From contig OX422205.1 of NCBI GenBank assembly GCA_949130485.1, forward strand, positions 4,322,415 to 4,386,414: a DNA stretch of 64,000 nt, in the 5' to 3' direction. Both the position numbers and the translations under genes were made by a program. The notes under the pieces are model-generated. The model made no database searches and had not been told where the DNA came from. It saw only the letters and a program-made list of their open reading frames with translations. Below, one piece after another: positions 1-11,551 of the stretch. Position 1 is the first letter of the stretch. Every line of letters begins with the position of its first letter. Origin of the DNA: Agelas oroides. Lineage: Eukaryota > Porifera > Demospongiae > Agelasida > Agelasidae.

Positions 1-3000
1 GTTTCTCCACATGTAGGATTTTATGAGAATGCATGTTTATAGCAACTACTCACCTTTCCCTTTACTGATCCAGTAGAGGAGCTCTTACTAACAGAGCTGG
101 ATGATGCTTTTATCTCCAGAGTGTCCTTCAGGGAAGTAGCTGAGCTAGTCTACAGTGTACCAAGTGAAAATGTTTGTATCAGTGGTTTCTCCACATGCAG
201 AGATCTTATGAGAATGTATTTTTGTAGCAACTACCTTCACAGATCCAGTAGAGGACCTTTTGCTCACAGGACTGGATGATTTCTGCTCTAGGGAAGAAGT
301 TGAGCTAACCTAGAGTGTGCAAATAAAAGCAGTTTTGTCAAACTTCTCCACATGCAGACATCTTATGAGAATGTGGCAAATGCTCGCCAATTCCTTCACA
401 GATAAAGCATTACTCACAGAGGGAGAGACCTGTTTCATTGCCCAAGCGTCCTTCAGAGAAGCAGCTGAGTTGGTCTAAAATATGTACATCAGACAGAATC
501 TGTCAATGTGCTCACTGTATACCGAGAATGTTAACATGGTAGACATATACCTTGCTCTCTACAAATCTCGTAGAGGACCTTCTGCTCATAGAGCGAGATG
601 ACTCATTCAAGGAAGTAGCTGAGCTCTACAGTGAAAGAATACAAGTGGTTTGTCATGCAGTCTCCATATACAAAGGATTTGTAAGTTTGTAGCCCTACCT
701 ACCTTCCCCTTCATAGATCCAACAAAGGATACTTCACTCAAAGACTCTTTCATCTCCATAGTGTCAGTCAGAGAAGCAAATGAGCTAGTCTGAATAATGT
801 AGTATCCATTTTATCATCATAAAGTACAGACAATGTGCCACGCCCACCTTTCTTTCCAAAGATCCATCAGAGAACACTTTGCGTAGAGAGCTGGATGACT
901 CTTTCATCAGATTCTCCAGAGCGCTCTTCAATGACATACCTGAGACAGTCTGTAGTGTGCAAATCAGGTAGAAATGAAAGCTGTTTCTCCGCACACACAG
1001 AATGTAAATGTAAATACCCACCATTTCCTCCACAGATCCAGCAGATGACCCTTTCCTCAGAGAGCTGAATGCTGCTTTTAGCTCAAGAGTGTCTCCTAAG
1101 GAAGCAACTGAGCTGGTCTTAAAGAGTAAAAAAAAGTTTTTGTCAGTGGTGTCTCAATGTGCAGAGATCTTATGAGAATGTATTTTTGTACGTAGCAACA
1201 ACTCACTTTTCCCTCCACAGATCCAATGGAGGAACTCTTGCTAACAGGGGTGGATGACTCTTCCAGAGAGACAGCTAATGTCCTCTGTAGCATAATACAA
1301 TTGAATGGACTGTCACAACTGACCTATTCTACATACAAAAACAAATATATAATCACCTTTCCTTTCAAAGCTCCATCAGACAATATTTTGCTCACAGAGT
1401 CAGAGGACTCTTTCAGGGAAGCAGCCGAGGCGGATTCAGTGGAGGGCATTTCACTCACAGACTCTTTTGTCTCCAGATTGTCCTTCATGGATGCAATTGA
1501 ACCAATCTAAAATAGAAGTGGTATATAACACTATATGGATCTGTATATGGAAGAGAAAATATACCTACCTGTCCTTTCACAGATCCAGCAGAGTACACTT
1601 TGCTCACAGGGCTGGATGGCTCTATCTGCTCTAGATTGTCCTTCAGGGAAGACTTTGAGTTGGTCTGTAGTATGCAAATGATCAGATGGAATTTTATTAT
1701 TGGGGTTCTCTATACAGAGGGACTGCATCCTTGAAGCACCCTTTCATTTACAAATCCAACAGAAGAGCCAGATAACTCAACAACATCCTTTAGGGAAGCA
1801 GCTGAGTCAGTCTATACAAAACAGAGACATAACATTTACACAGACGGACTATATGGTACTGTCCACCTTTCTTTCCACAGATCCAGCAGAGGACACTTTG
1901 TTCATGAAACTGGACGATTCTTTCATCAGATTCTCCAGGGCACTCTTCAGTGAAATATCTGAGGCAGTCTGTGGTGTGCAAATCAGGGAGAAATGTAAGC
2001 ATTTAGTCAGGCTTCTTGAGATGTAGAGAATGTAACTATCCACCATTTCCTCACTCACAGAGCTGGATGGCTCTTTCATCAGATTCTCCAGGGCGCTCTT
2101 CAGTGAAATATCTGAGACAGTCTGTGGTGTGCAAATCAGGGAGAAATGTATGCATTTAGTCAGGCTTCTTGAGATGTAGAGAATGTAACTATCCACCATT
2201 TCCTCACTCACAGAGCTGGATGACTCTTTCATCAGATTTTCCAGGGCGCTCTTCAGTGAAATATCTGAGGCAGTCTGTGGTGTGCAAATCAGGGAGAAAT
2301 GTATGCATTTAGTCAGGCTTCTTGAGATGTAGAGAATGTAACTATCCACCATTTCCTCACTCACAGAGCTGGATGGCTCTTTCATCAGATTCTCCAGGGC
2401 GCTCTTCAGTGAAATATCTGAGGCAGTCTGTGGTATGCAAATCAGGGAGAAATGTATGCACTTAGTCAGGCTTCTTCAGATGTAGAGAATGTAACTACCC
2501 ACCATTTCCTCACTCACAGAGCTGGATGGCTCTTTCATCAGATTTTCCAGGGCGCTCTTCAGTGAAATATCTGAGGCAGTCTGTGGTATGCAAATCAGGG
2601 ATCGAGAAATGTATTCATTTAGTCAGGCTTCTTCAGATGTAGAGAATGTAACTACCCACCATTTCCTCACTCACAGAGCTGGATGGCTCTTTCATCAGAT
2701 TTTCCAGAGCGTTCTTCAGTGAAATATCTGAGGCAGTCTGTGGTATGCAGATCAGGGAGAAATGTAAATAGTTTCTTCATGTTCTGATGATGCAACTATC
2801 CACCTCTTCTTCCATATATGCAGGCCATTCGCTCGCAAAACTAGATGATCCTTTTATCATGGAAACAGCTGAGGCAGTCTGTAATATGAAATGATCAGGT
2901 TTTATGTGAACCATCACTATGTGCCATTTCTTTTCATGCAGATACATACAACAGAGGATATTTTGCTCACAGAGCCAGAGGACTCTTTCAGGGAAGCAGC

Positions 3001-6000
3001 CGAGGCGGATTCAGTAGAGGACATTTCACTCACAGACTCTTTCATCTCCAGAGTGTCCTTCATGGATGCAATTGAATCAATCAGTATATGAGATCATGTT
3101 ACTTCTGCATACATGTAGAGAATATCTATATCTATACCTTTCCCTTCACAAATCCAACAGAAGACCTGGTATGTACAGATGCAGGTGACCCTCCCATCTC
3201 TAGGGTATCCTCCAGGGAAGCTGTCAAGCTAGTCTATACAAGCCAGGGATATATATTTGTACGTGATACTGTTTCCATGCATGTACAAAGAGTGTCATGC
3301 GGTAACACTACCCACCTTTCTGTTCACAGATTCAGCAGAGAATATTTTGCTTGCAGGGCAAGCTAAACATTTCATCTCCAGAATATCAGTCAAAGAGGCA
3401 GTTGATTCAGCCTACAGTGTGCAGATAAGCCCAAATACCGGTATGTGCAGAAAATTTGTTGTATACATATACACTTGGCAATCATTCCTTGACGTACTTA
3501 TCCTTTAGTAGCACCCACCTCCCCTTTCACAGATCCAGCAAAAGACACTTTGCTCGCAGAGCTGGATGACTCTTTCATCAGATTCTCCAGAGCACTCTTC
3601 AGTGAAATATCTGAGACATTCTGTGGTGTGCAAATCAGAAAAAAATTATAAGCAGTTTCTCCACATACTGATAATGTAACTTCCCTACCATTTCTTCCAC
3701 AGAAGCATCTGAGGCAGTCTGTACAAGGTGAAATATTGCAAGGGATTAAAGTTTGAAGTGAACTAAGAAGCATGCTTTGGAGAGAGAAAAAAAAATCCAC
3801 AGAGATCGAGCTGGGAATCAAACTTGTGACCTTCCATGTACTAATCAGACACTCTTACCACTGAGCCATTGGACCCACAGTTTATAACAGCCAGACTAGA
3901 GGCCTCCCTGGTTGGATTTCAGCTTGATTCACGTGAATTCTTCTTTCTCTCTCCAAAGCTTAACATTCCTACTTGCACAGAGCTTCAAAATATCAACAAC
4001 TCTACACACTCACTGTTCCAGATTCAGCAATGGACACTTTGCTCACAGAGCTGGAAGATTCTTCTGTGTCATTCAGGGAAACAGCTGAGATAGTCTATAG
4101 GGTATGTGAATGGGTTACAGCCAGCTCTCCTGCATAGTATATACTAGAGATATCTTTGTAATTACCTTCACAGATTCAACAGCAAACATTTTGCTCACAG
4201 AGCTGGAGGGTTCTTTCAGGGAAGCAGCTGAGATGGTCTATGAAATTGTAAATGTTAATAGCTAGCTCTGCATTGTACATACTAGAGGCATCTTTGTAGT
4301 GATTACCTCAGCAGGGGATATTTTGCTTGGACAGCTAGCTGACTTTTGCATCTCCTGAGTGCCAGACAGGGATGATGGGAATGTCTTCTGAAGGTAGTCT
4401 TCCAGCAGGTACCGTGAAGTGTTAGTGCTCCTATCAATGTGTTGAGGAGGGGGTGGGGATGAATTTTTCATGGCACAAATCCCCTCCAGCATCTTCTCAG
4501 CATGCATGCTGCTCATGGAGGAAGGAAATTCTTGGCTAGGTGGTTCATCTTCAATGAAAGTGTCAGTCTGGCCAGGAAGCTGGAAACTGATGTCAGCAGG
4601 CAAAGGCTTGTGAGAACGTCTTGAAGTCAGGGTGGTCTGGCTTGCCTCTCCTGGTGTTTTGGCAGCAGTTGATGACTGGAATTGCTGTGAAACGGTAAAA
4701 GAAAGGAAATTTTTTTAAAGGTCACTATAAGAGCAATACACACAATTAATGATAATACCGTTGAAGACAATTTAAAAGAGGAACTTTGCAGCTTGGCTGC
4801 AGCAGCTGCTGCTGCTGCATCTGCTTTCATCTGATAAATCATCTTTTGCTTCTCCTTCTCAACTTGAACCCTCATTTGGTCTTCAATGAGTTTCTGCATT
4901 TGGCGCTTCTCCTCCTAAGTAGGTAACATTCCAAAGTAGTAAATCAAAGACATTGTGCATGAAGCCATACACTGTCCATACCGCCAGGTTCCTGTCAATT
5001 TTCTCCTTCTCTGCCATCATTTCCATGTGCTGTTGCTTAGTCTGTTAATAAAATGCTTCAGTAAAACTACTTCAAATATCACACAGTTAACAATATCCAA
5101 GCTTACGTCTAGAGTGTTGAGCATCGTCTCTAGTGCTATCTTTCTTTTGAGTTCACCGTGAAGTTGGAGTTTGCTGGCCTCCAACTGTTTCTTATCAGCA
5201 AGCTCCTCCTTTGCAACATCTACCTCAAGCACCTTCAGTTTCCTGTATATAAAATAAATACAAGTCATTGAAAATTGTGGTGCGTGAAAAACTGCTTACT
5301 TCTCAGATTTCCTCTGTAGTTTGAGTTCATACTGCAGACGTGCCCTAAGAGCCTCCTCCTCTTGATCCAACATATCTGCGTAGATTTGTCTATTCAGAAT
5401 TTCAGCATCCTGCCGCAGTGAGTCGATTCTGTCGTAGGAGTCTTGCAGAGATGATGGATCAGTGTCACTGATACTGGGTTCGTAGCCCATGACAGAATCC
5501 TTGCTGAAAACATGAGAAATGGTGGAGTCACTCATTACATCATACGTACCACCAGGGCTTTCCATAATAGATTGTTGTGCACTTGTTGGTGAAGCTTGGG
5601 TACTGGAGGTCTGGGTGGACAACTGGCAAACAGAAGCAACTTGAGAGGTTTGTGTAGACATGTGAGCAGGCTGCGTGTAGGACGTTTGGGTGAACATTTG
5701 TACAGGCTGTGTGTAGGACGTTCGGGTGAACATTTGTACAGGCTGTGTATAGGATGTTTGGGTGGACATTTGTACAGGCTGCATGTGGGATGTCTGGGTA
5801 GACATGTGCTCAGGTTGCACATGTGAAGTCTGGGTAGATTCATATCCTTCGACGGGTGTATCTTCTGCATCCTAAAATACACACACATGCACCCACACAC
5901 AAATAACAATAATGCCACACGAACCATGCACTTGACAGTCTATATTATTTTTTAAAAATCATGTTATTTACCTTCCTGGATGCTTTCGGCTGGTAAAAAG

Positions 6001-6682
6001 CTGGGAGTGGATCCAACATGGCATACTTGGCCAGTTGTGAGCCAGGGCACGGTTCCGTCGGGCTCAGAAGGGAGCCAACCTTGTGGTAGGAGTTGCAGAG
6101 ACCACATAGCTTTGTTTCAACAATCCCGTCCTTCGTAAAAACGATATCGCCAGCTCTAGCCATTTGTCGTAGCCTCTCCATTCGGGCTCTTTCTCTTTCT
6201 TCAACCTTCAGCAGAACGGCCTCTTTTTCTTCCAGCAGGCGATTCGCTCGGTTCGCCTCGATTTGCTCCTGTTGTGTTGGATAGACCGTTCCGTCTTTGG
6301 CTATGAAACCATGTTTTTCGAGGTGCTGCTTCACGCTGAATTTCGTGAGATGCCGCTTCGTATGTTCGTCGACCAGGCTATTGTAGTAAAGCGGCTCGGA
6401 CTTCTTGAGGGAGTGAACGGCAGTAGACAGACCGTCCGCTTCTCTCCTGTCCTCATATTGTGGGCGGGGCTGGTTCGTGGGAAACGCAGCCTGAACGAGG
6501 TCAGGACGAAGCTTCGGTAGCATTAGTACCGTAAGCAGTTTGTCGCAAAAAACATATAGGACTGGAAACTCGTTCTGGAAAAGGACTTCAACTTCTACAG
6601 AATTTCGAGTGATAAAGCGTAGCTGGTTGCGTAGTGCTGGCGCGGCGTTGCTAGCCAAAACGTCACAAGCAACCAGACTCAT
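1..6682 (-). CDS. Coiled-coil / TQTS-repeat protein ending in a mini-exon array (partial, runs off the left edge)
   Basis: I traced exons on the minus strand with consistent phases: 6682-5972, 5871-5300, 5242-5107, 5041-4982, 4914-4759, 4684-4307 and 4237-4172, followed by the mini-exon array down to position 1. The start chosen is MSLVACDV at 6682; an in-frame ATG at 6802 follows an upstream stop and is the alternative. Exon 1 encodes a segment (YYNSLVDEHTKRHL, then KQHLEKHGFIAKDGTV) resembling the N-terminal motif of ERICH3-like ciliary proteins, then an Arg/Glu-rich helix. Exon 2 holds about five 12-residue repeats of the type QPVQMSTQTSYT. Exons 3-5 are strongly charged coiled coil, with a run of eight alanines in exon 5. 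Exon 6 is Ser/Pro-rich. The splice structure is well supported; the family is not, and the ERICH3 likeness is recalled rather than searched. Confidence 0.6.
2041..2760 (-). repeat. 153-bp tandem repeat, five copies, one 63-nt exon per copy
   Basis: The word CACCATTTCC (plus strand) starts at 2041, 2194, 2347, 2500 and 2657, giving periods of 153, 153, 153 and 157 bp. Exon and flanking intron are copied together with few differences; the last spacing carries a 4-bp insertion. This is recent tandem amplification of an exon-intron unit inside the larger, older array. Confidence 0.9.
3735..3965 (-). mobile_element. Decayed tRNA-derived SINE in the mini-exon array
   Basis: On the minus strand from about 3870 there is an A-box-like TGGCTCAGTGG, about 40 nt later a B-box-like AGTTTGATTCC, then a run of nine T. 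The anticodon arm does not fold well. It is flanked by an inverted repeat (CTTTGGAGAGAGAAA at about 3775 and its complement near 3945). It interrupts the array next to a unit whose splice donor is destroyed. Confidence 0.5.
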
Positions 6683-6802
6683 TCCCACACCGTCTCCTGG
6701 GAACGAGAGTTCGAGTTCCCTATTCACCGCCCAAATTTGTGCACGGTAAAGTACGGAGTACGACTGTGTTCTATTATCAGAAAGCACTCTGTAGAAATAC
6801 AT

Positions 6803-7343
6803 AGTAGATTGTGGGAGGCATCAAAAAATGTTTCAGGGGCTAAGTATAAGAACAGCATTATTGAGATACTGAAGTACAGCCTCATTTTAGCTACACAGTG
6901 AACTTTATGCATAATGCAAAGTACACGAATAGTGAAAGCTCACTAAGGCTACTCCAAGTTATTTCCCATTTCCCGCCCACACCATTTTATGAGCTGCATT
7001 ATTATGCATACGTTTATTCATTATTGATTATGTATTTTGTGGCTAACAGTTGTGATAGCTAGCACTGACAGTGTAGTGATAGCAATGTTTTTGAACGTTT
7101 TGCTCAGAGCCTCTGGTAATGAATAGTGAACCGCCCGCCCGCATGTCCTCAAAGTTTCCAGTGTAATGGGAAACAACGAATCAACTTGGAGTGGCCTAAT
7201 ATGATATACTTGTGCCCATAAAAAAAAATAAACAAACTATAAGGAGTGAATATAATTCTTAAAAACCGATTATGCCCAACATGTTACATAGCAATACAAT
7301 GAAAACTACTAGAGTTACAGCAAGACAGTCCCAATGCTAGTGT

Positions 7344-7382
<39 letters not shown>

Positions 7383-7425
7383 CTATGCTATGCTAATACA
7401 CACAAACAGCTAATCAGAGTTCAGC
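6803..7425. other. Intergenic region with a (CA)n microsatellite
   Basis: No coding segment is recognised. A (CA)n run of about 40 bp lies at 7341-7380. This stretch should contain the promoter of the coiled-coil gene (minus strand, starting at 6682 or 6802) and the 3' flank of the first secreted-protein gene; no clear core motif is seen. Confidence 0.5.
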
Positions 7426-8905
7426 TCAATTCTTGAAGGTTCCAGGTGGGAACGGGTGCTGAGGATCATAGCTCACATATATGGTCTGGTATATGTTGTC
7501 GCAGCATCTCCGAAAATTGCACTTCGGACTTCCAGGGTTACTACAGTAGTAAACAGACACCCCATAGCTGGCAACATATTTTGGATATTGATGTGCCTTC
7601 TGGAATGGTCCCAGAGTGTCTTGAGTTCCAATGTTGTGTGTACCGTCTCCCCAGTTAACATACCAACTGTGGCAATGACATGGAGAGAGAAGCTATAATA
7701 ATTACTACCACAAGGTTACAAGATAATGCATGCAATGATAAGGACAATCATCCACACAGCAGTTGACATACATGAATCCATGATCATTAGGAGTGCAAGG
7801 GCGTCTCCAGTGACGACGGTGGTAGCCCCAATCTACGATGATGGCTACATTACCCCTGTAGCCACTGAAGGGTTCAATAACTGAGCCTTTTGGACCACGA
7901 ACAATATCTGGGCAACATCCCAGATATCCACCAGACACTGTAAGGATGAGAAATTATATGCAAGGTGCATACTTACTCTAATAATACACAAGAAATGAGA
8001 ATATGTGGGTGGCTCTAACAAAACAAGACAGCACTAATTAACTTTGGCCATTGATCCAATTAAGCATGCACTATAACAGAATGAAGCCTCTCACCTGGCA
8101 CAGCCAGTTTATTTTTGGACCGTGATGAAAAGAGCTAGCTACCCAGTAAACATCTTTTGAAAAGTTGATTTTTGCTGTAGCTACTATTGCATTCAGGTAT
8201 ACATTTATTGAAAATGCTAATCACACCAGAGCTGCATTTTGCTTCACTGGAGAAAGTTGGCTTGCTGAGCAGAAGGATTAATTTACTGCTGACTGAAGCT
8301 AAGCTTTCACCCCACTCAGATCCTCCTTTCTGTTTTTTTACACAAGTACATGCATAGACAAGTACCAAGAGCACATAAGAACGGGCGGCTTGAGTAAGAG
8401 CGTGTAACTCCGTAGGATTTGAAACCGGTCGGAATTTACCAACAGTAACACGCACTGCGCAGCAAACCACCGATAACGGGAGGTTTCGCGGTCATGCCCT
8501 TTGGTGGGTTGGAAAGTGCGGCACTGTACAGGCGAGAGAAAAGCCTGTTGCAGATACCATGGAGCTGGTCGCTGCCTTAATTGGGAAGTTCACTAAGTAA
8601 CGTATGAGTACCTCTTCTTCCAGGACTGATACTTTTCAAATGCGAACATAGGCCTCATGCAGTGCATATGCATGCATGCTCGGCGTGTGCAAACAACACT
8701 TTTAAAAATAGCTATAGCATTTGGTGACAAGACTATAAAGCGTACTCAAAGACAACATACCATTCTCAAACTCCAAAAGCATGTCCATTCCCAAAGTTAC
8801 GGCATCATTGGAAGACACCGGTGCCGTCTCGTTGCTCGTGTTCTGACCTTGCACTGTGGCCAAGATTCCAAGGAGGCTGACTACGAGAAGTACAATAGTC
8901 TTCAT
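7426..8905 (-). CDS. Secreted Cys-containing protein, paralogue A (signal peptide + PKD-like C-terminal part)
   Basis: Three exons: 8905-8761, 7937-7772 and 7666-7426, phases 1 and 2, about 183 residues. Exon 1 encodes a signal peptide (MKTIVLLVVSLLGILATVQG) then an Asn/Ser/Thr-rich stretch with NTS and NET sequons. Exon 2 carries LGCCPDIV, AIIVDWG and RRPCTPNDHGF. Exon 3 starts WYVNWGDGT, continues HQYPKYVASYGVSVYYC, and ends with a CNFRRCCDN cluster. The WGDG…HQY…YGV pattern resembles a PKD-type beta-sandwich; this is inference from pattern only. Exon structure, intron phases and motifs match the neighbour at 10419-11448, showing tandem duplication. I recognise no named family. Likely extracellular; function unknown. 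Confidence 0.8.
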
Positions 8906-8982
8906 TTTGCTACGCCAGACCGCTTCTCCAACATCCGTTGGTTTCCAAAGTTGTCGTCAGTGACCCGTATGAAAACTGTTAC

Positions 8983-9040
8983 ACTTTTATCATCTAGACC
9001 ATGGCACGTCACGGCGCTCCTAAAGGCGCCGCGCATGCGT
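8983..9040 (-). promoter_or_regulatory. Core promoter of paralogue A: TATA-like box and NRF1-like site
   Basis: On the minus strand an ATAAAAG box (8990-8984) lies about 80 nt upstream of the ATG, preceded by a GGCGCC block and the palindrome ACGCATGCGC (9040-9031), which resembles an NRF1 site. The same motifs in the same order precede paralogue B. Confidence 0.55.
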
Positions 9041-9089
9041 GAAGCGTATTAGCATAAACCCACGTAACGGTATCAGCCTCGTTCCCCTA

Positions 9090-9215
9090 GCCTCGTTCCC
9101 AGGCCGTTCCCGGCTCCAGTTTTGATCGCTTGCAGTATAAATACTATACTTACTATATTTATACTGCAAGCGATCAAAACTGGAGCCGGGAACGGCCTGG
9201 GAACGAGGCTATCGT
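9090..9215. mobile_element. Palindromic MITE, TAGCCTCGTTCCCAGGC family
   Basis: A near-perfect palindrome: TAGCCTCGTTCCCAGGCCG… (from about 9089) reads as its complement ending …GGAACGAGGCTA near 9211. The centre is AT-rich. Another copy of the terminal word lies just outside on each side (9069 and 9255), so elements may be nested. Confidence 0.8.
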
Positions 9216-9301
9216 TCCCCATCCTGCAAGCGACGATAGCTGTGGTGGAGGACTGGGAACGAGGCTAAATTAAATGAAAGCATCAACGTACAGAACTATT
9301 A

Positions 9302-9395
9302 ATCTCGCAAGCCAGACCCAACCCAACCCCAGCGCGGATCGCTTTCAGTATTCCCCGTGCGTGATACTGAAAGCGATCCGCTCTGGGGTTTTGGT
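9302..9395. mobile_element. Truncated MITE, TAGTCTCGCAAGCCAGAC family
   Basis: The left end AATCTCGCAAGCCAGACCC and the internal inverted arms (GATCGCTTTCAGTAT and its complement) match the complete element at 44895-45282. The right terminal CTTGCGAGACTA is missing. Confidence 0.7.
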
Positions 9396-10418
9396 GCAGG
9401 GGCATGCCTTCCATATGTAGCTTTTCAGAGCTCTGAAATACTTGAAAGAAAAAAGTGAGAGTAAAGCTGTACAGCGCAAGACAATGTTATAAAAAAAGAA
9501 AAAAGACAAGAGAAGTGTGAAGTTGATATATCTTAACAGTATTCAGTGCCCTGGGGCTGCTCATAAAGTAGGAATACGGCCTTCATGGATGGCCGAGGTT
9601 CTTCCATGATCATATATAGTTCACTGCATCTTTGTTTCGGTTTTGTCGTTTTTCGGACACAGAACACAAGCAAGGAATGGCAAGGAGAGATATAGGCTGG
9701 AGGCATATCACAGCTTGCACATCATAGGTGGCCATGAGCAAATACTAGTCATCTAGTTTACATATTTAGTGCCCAGCACCCATAGAGTCTAGACAGATAA
9801 ATAGATAGATTTAAATCACTTACATGGCACTAGGCACATGTGGTAAAATTCAAGTTTCAGTTTCTGGTGTCATCTACTAGCCTGTTCAATTCGAGGTATA
9901 TGCTGTACATTGCCAAAACATGGGCAGAAGCAGCTACAAGCTCTGATCATTCAGATACCAACGTAGAACCAATGTTTGAATGCTCTACTCTCCTAGTCTC
10001 TGAAACATGCACTGTCTTGATGCAATCCCTACCAATTGAGAGAATTGGACATCAAAAGTGCATGTTTGGTCACCGGATGCTTGGGGGAGTGTGGTGTAAC
10101 CAAGCAGTGAACAAAATTACACTGCTGCTACAAGCCTACAATAAAATTCATACCTTAATCTACAAAATGATGACTGGTTGCATACGTTGCCCTAGCAGCA
10201 GCTAGACGCACCAATTTTACCATTCTCATAATGGGATATGTGTTACAAGTATGCAATTATATTGTGGCAATGCACCACTGCAAGTCAGCTTGATTTCACC
10301 ATAATAATATTATTATAAAAATACGTGCTAATGTACACACACACAAAAAAAAGAAAGAAAAAAACTGAAAAGAAAATAAAATATTTGTAGCATAAAGTCA
10401 GTGCAATAAAGTTTCAGT

Positions 10419-11448
10419 TCAATTCAACGACTGAAAAGTTTCAGGGGGGTACGGATGCTCAGGATCATAGCTTGTACAAATGGGAATGTACAAGCTGTCA
10501 CAGCACTTCCGATAAGGATAGCCAGGGTCACTACAGTAAACAGCACGCACCCCATAATGGCCATTGTATTTAGCATATTGATGTGTCACTTGAAATGGCC
10601 CCAGACTTTTTTGCCTTCCAATAGACCAGGGTGAACCATCTCCCCAGTCAACCCCATAACTGCAGGTGCATGATGAAAGAAGAATGTGTACAGAGAGAAC
10701 AAATATGATTATTATATGTATGTGGAATTGTGTGCAAGCTTGAGCTTACAAGATGCTGCACATGCATGCATTGCACTAAGCAAATTACATTCTCATGCAA
10801 ACTGACTGGAACATTAATGTTAGCATACACGAATCCATGGTCGTATGGGGTACATGGTCGCTGCCAACGCCAGTGGTGGAAACCCCAATCGACAATGATG
10901 GCTGCATTCCCCCTCCAGCCAGTGAAGGGCTGGATAACTGAGCCCGTTGGACCAGGCCGTACAATCTTCGGACAGCATCCAAGCCACCCACCAGTGGCTG
11001 TAAGCAAAATGCATTTTGGTCACCTAAGTATAATTCTTGTACAATGATACTACATATATAGACTAAGGAAGTTGCGTGTTCCTAACATGCTCTGGACAGA
11101 TGTTCTATCTGCAAGAGATCATGGTTGTAAGATAGTCAACTGGAGCTGCCTCTCTGGCATGGGAACACCCTTTTTTTAACGGTGTACTGCGTATTTTCTC
11201 TACTAGTGTGACCGAGTCACTCGGTGCTACAAGACTCGCACAAATACAATCACAGATGCCGTATAGCAAAAAAAAAAAAACTGAAAAAAAACAAAGCACG
11301 GTGACTTACCATTCTCAAATCCTAGCAGTATGTCCACTCCTAGGTCCACGGCAGCATCTGAAGACACAGTCCCATTGCTCGTGTTTTGGCCTTGCACTGT
11401 GGCGAAGATCACCAGGAGACTGCTCACGAGAAGTACAGTGGTCTTCAT
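10419..11448 (-). CDS. Secreted Cys-containing protein, paralogue B (signal peptide + PKD-like C-terminal part)
   Basis: Three exons: 11448-11310, 10997-10829 and 10659-10419, about 182 residues, with the same phases as paralogue A. Exon 1 gives a signal peptide (MKTTVLLVSSLLVIFATVQG) and NTSNGT sequons. Exon 2 carries LGCCPKIV, AIIVDWG and QRPCTPYDHGF. Exon 3 begins YGVDWGDGS and contains THQYAKYNGHYGVRAVYC and KCCDS. The VDWGDGS … HQY … G(H)YGV order is PKD-like. The third exons of A and B are both exactly 241 nt. Conservation is highest around Cys, Trp and Gly, which fits a disulfide-stabilised extracellular domain. No named family recognised. Confidence 0.8.
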
Positions 11449-11506
11449 TCTGCGACGATATCCCTAGTTGTCGCCATGAGCTGTATGAAAGCCGATATTC
11501 GTTCTG

Positions 11507-11551
11507 CACTTTTATACTTGAAAAACGGCGCTACCAATATCGCGCATGCGT
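11507..11551 (-). promoter_or_regulatory. Core promoter of paralogue B: TATA-like box and NRF1-like site
   Basis: On the minus strand a TATAAAAG box (11515-11508) lies about 60 nt upstream of the ATG, with GGCGC-type sequence and the palindrome ACGCATGCGCG (11551-11541) further upstream. It matches the promoter of paralogue A in motif order and spacing. Confidence 0.55.

Larger units (their letters stand above)
1..4237 (-). repeat. Array of about 25 mini-exon units (63-90 nt exons)
   Basis: Read on the minus strand, each unit is an acceptor (…TAG or …CACAG), an exon of 63, 66, 69, 84 or 90 nt, and a GTGAG/GTAAAG/GTGAAG donor. Examples: 149-66 (84 nt), 309-241 (69), 1968-1879 (90), 2121-2059, 2274-2212, 2427-2365, 2580-2518 and 2737-2675 (63 each), 3620-3531 (90), 4237-4172 (66). 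All are multiples of three, so any unit could be skipped without a frameshift. The peptide is of the form TASDISLKSALENLMKESSS, an amphipathic helix plus a Ser tail. Several units have lost the donor GT (near 712, 860, 1370 and 4032), so the array mixes intact and decayed exons. On the plus strand the same segments are open but lack consistent splice donors. Confidence 0.6.
8906..10418. other. Spacer between the secreted-protein paralogues, rich in inverted repeats
   Basis: Apart from the promoter it holds two inverted-repeat elements (about 9090-9215 and 9300-9395) and A-rich sequence. The open frame at 9840-10205 (plus, 121 codons) has no recognisable feature and sits in non-coding-looking DNA. 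Confidence 0.4.

Noticed and set aside
1700..2026. Plus-strand reading of the mini-exon array (DPAEDTLF.KLDDSF type)
   Set aside because: It is open, but most units lack a plausible plus-strand donor, and several lack the AG acceptor. The minus strand has matching acceptors and donors and links to clear upstream exons.
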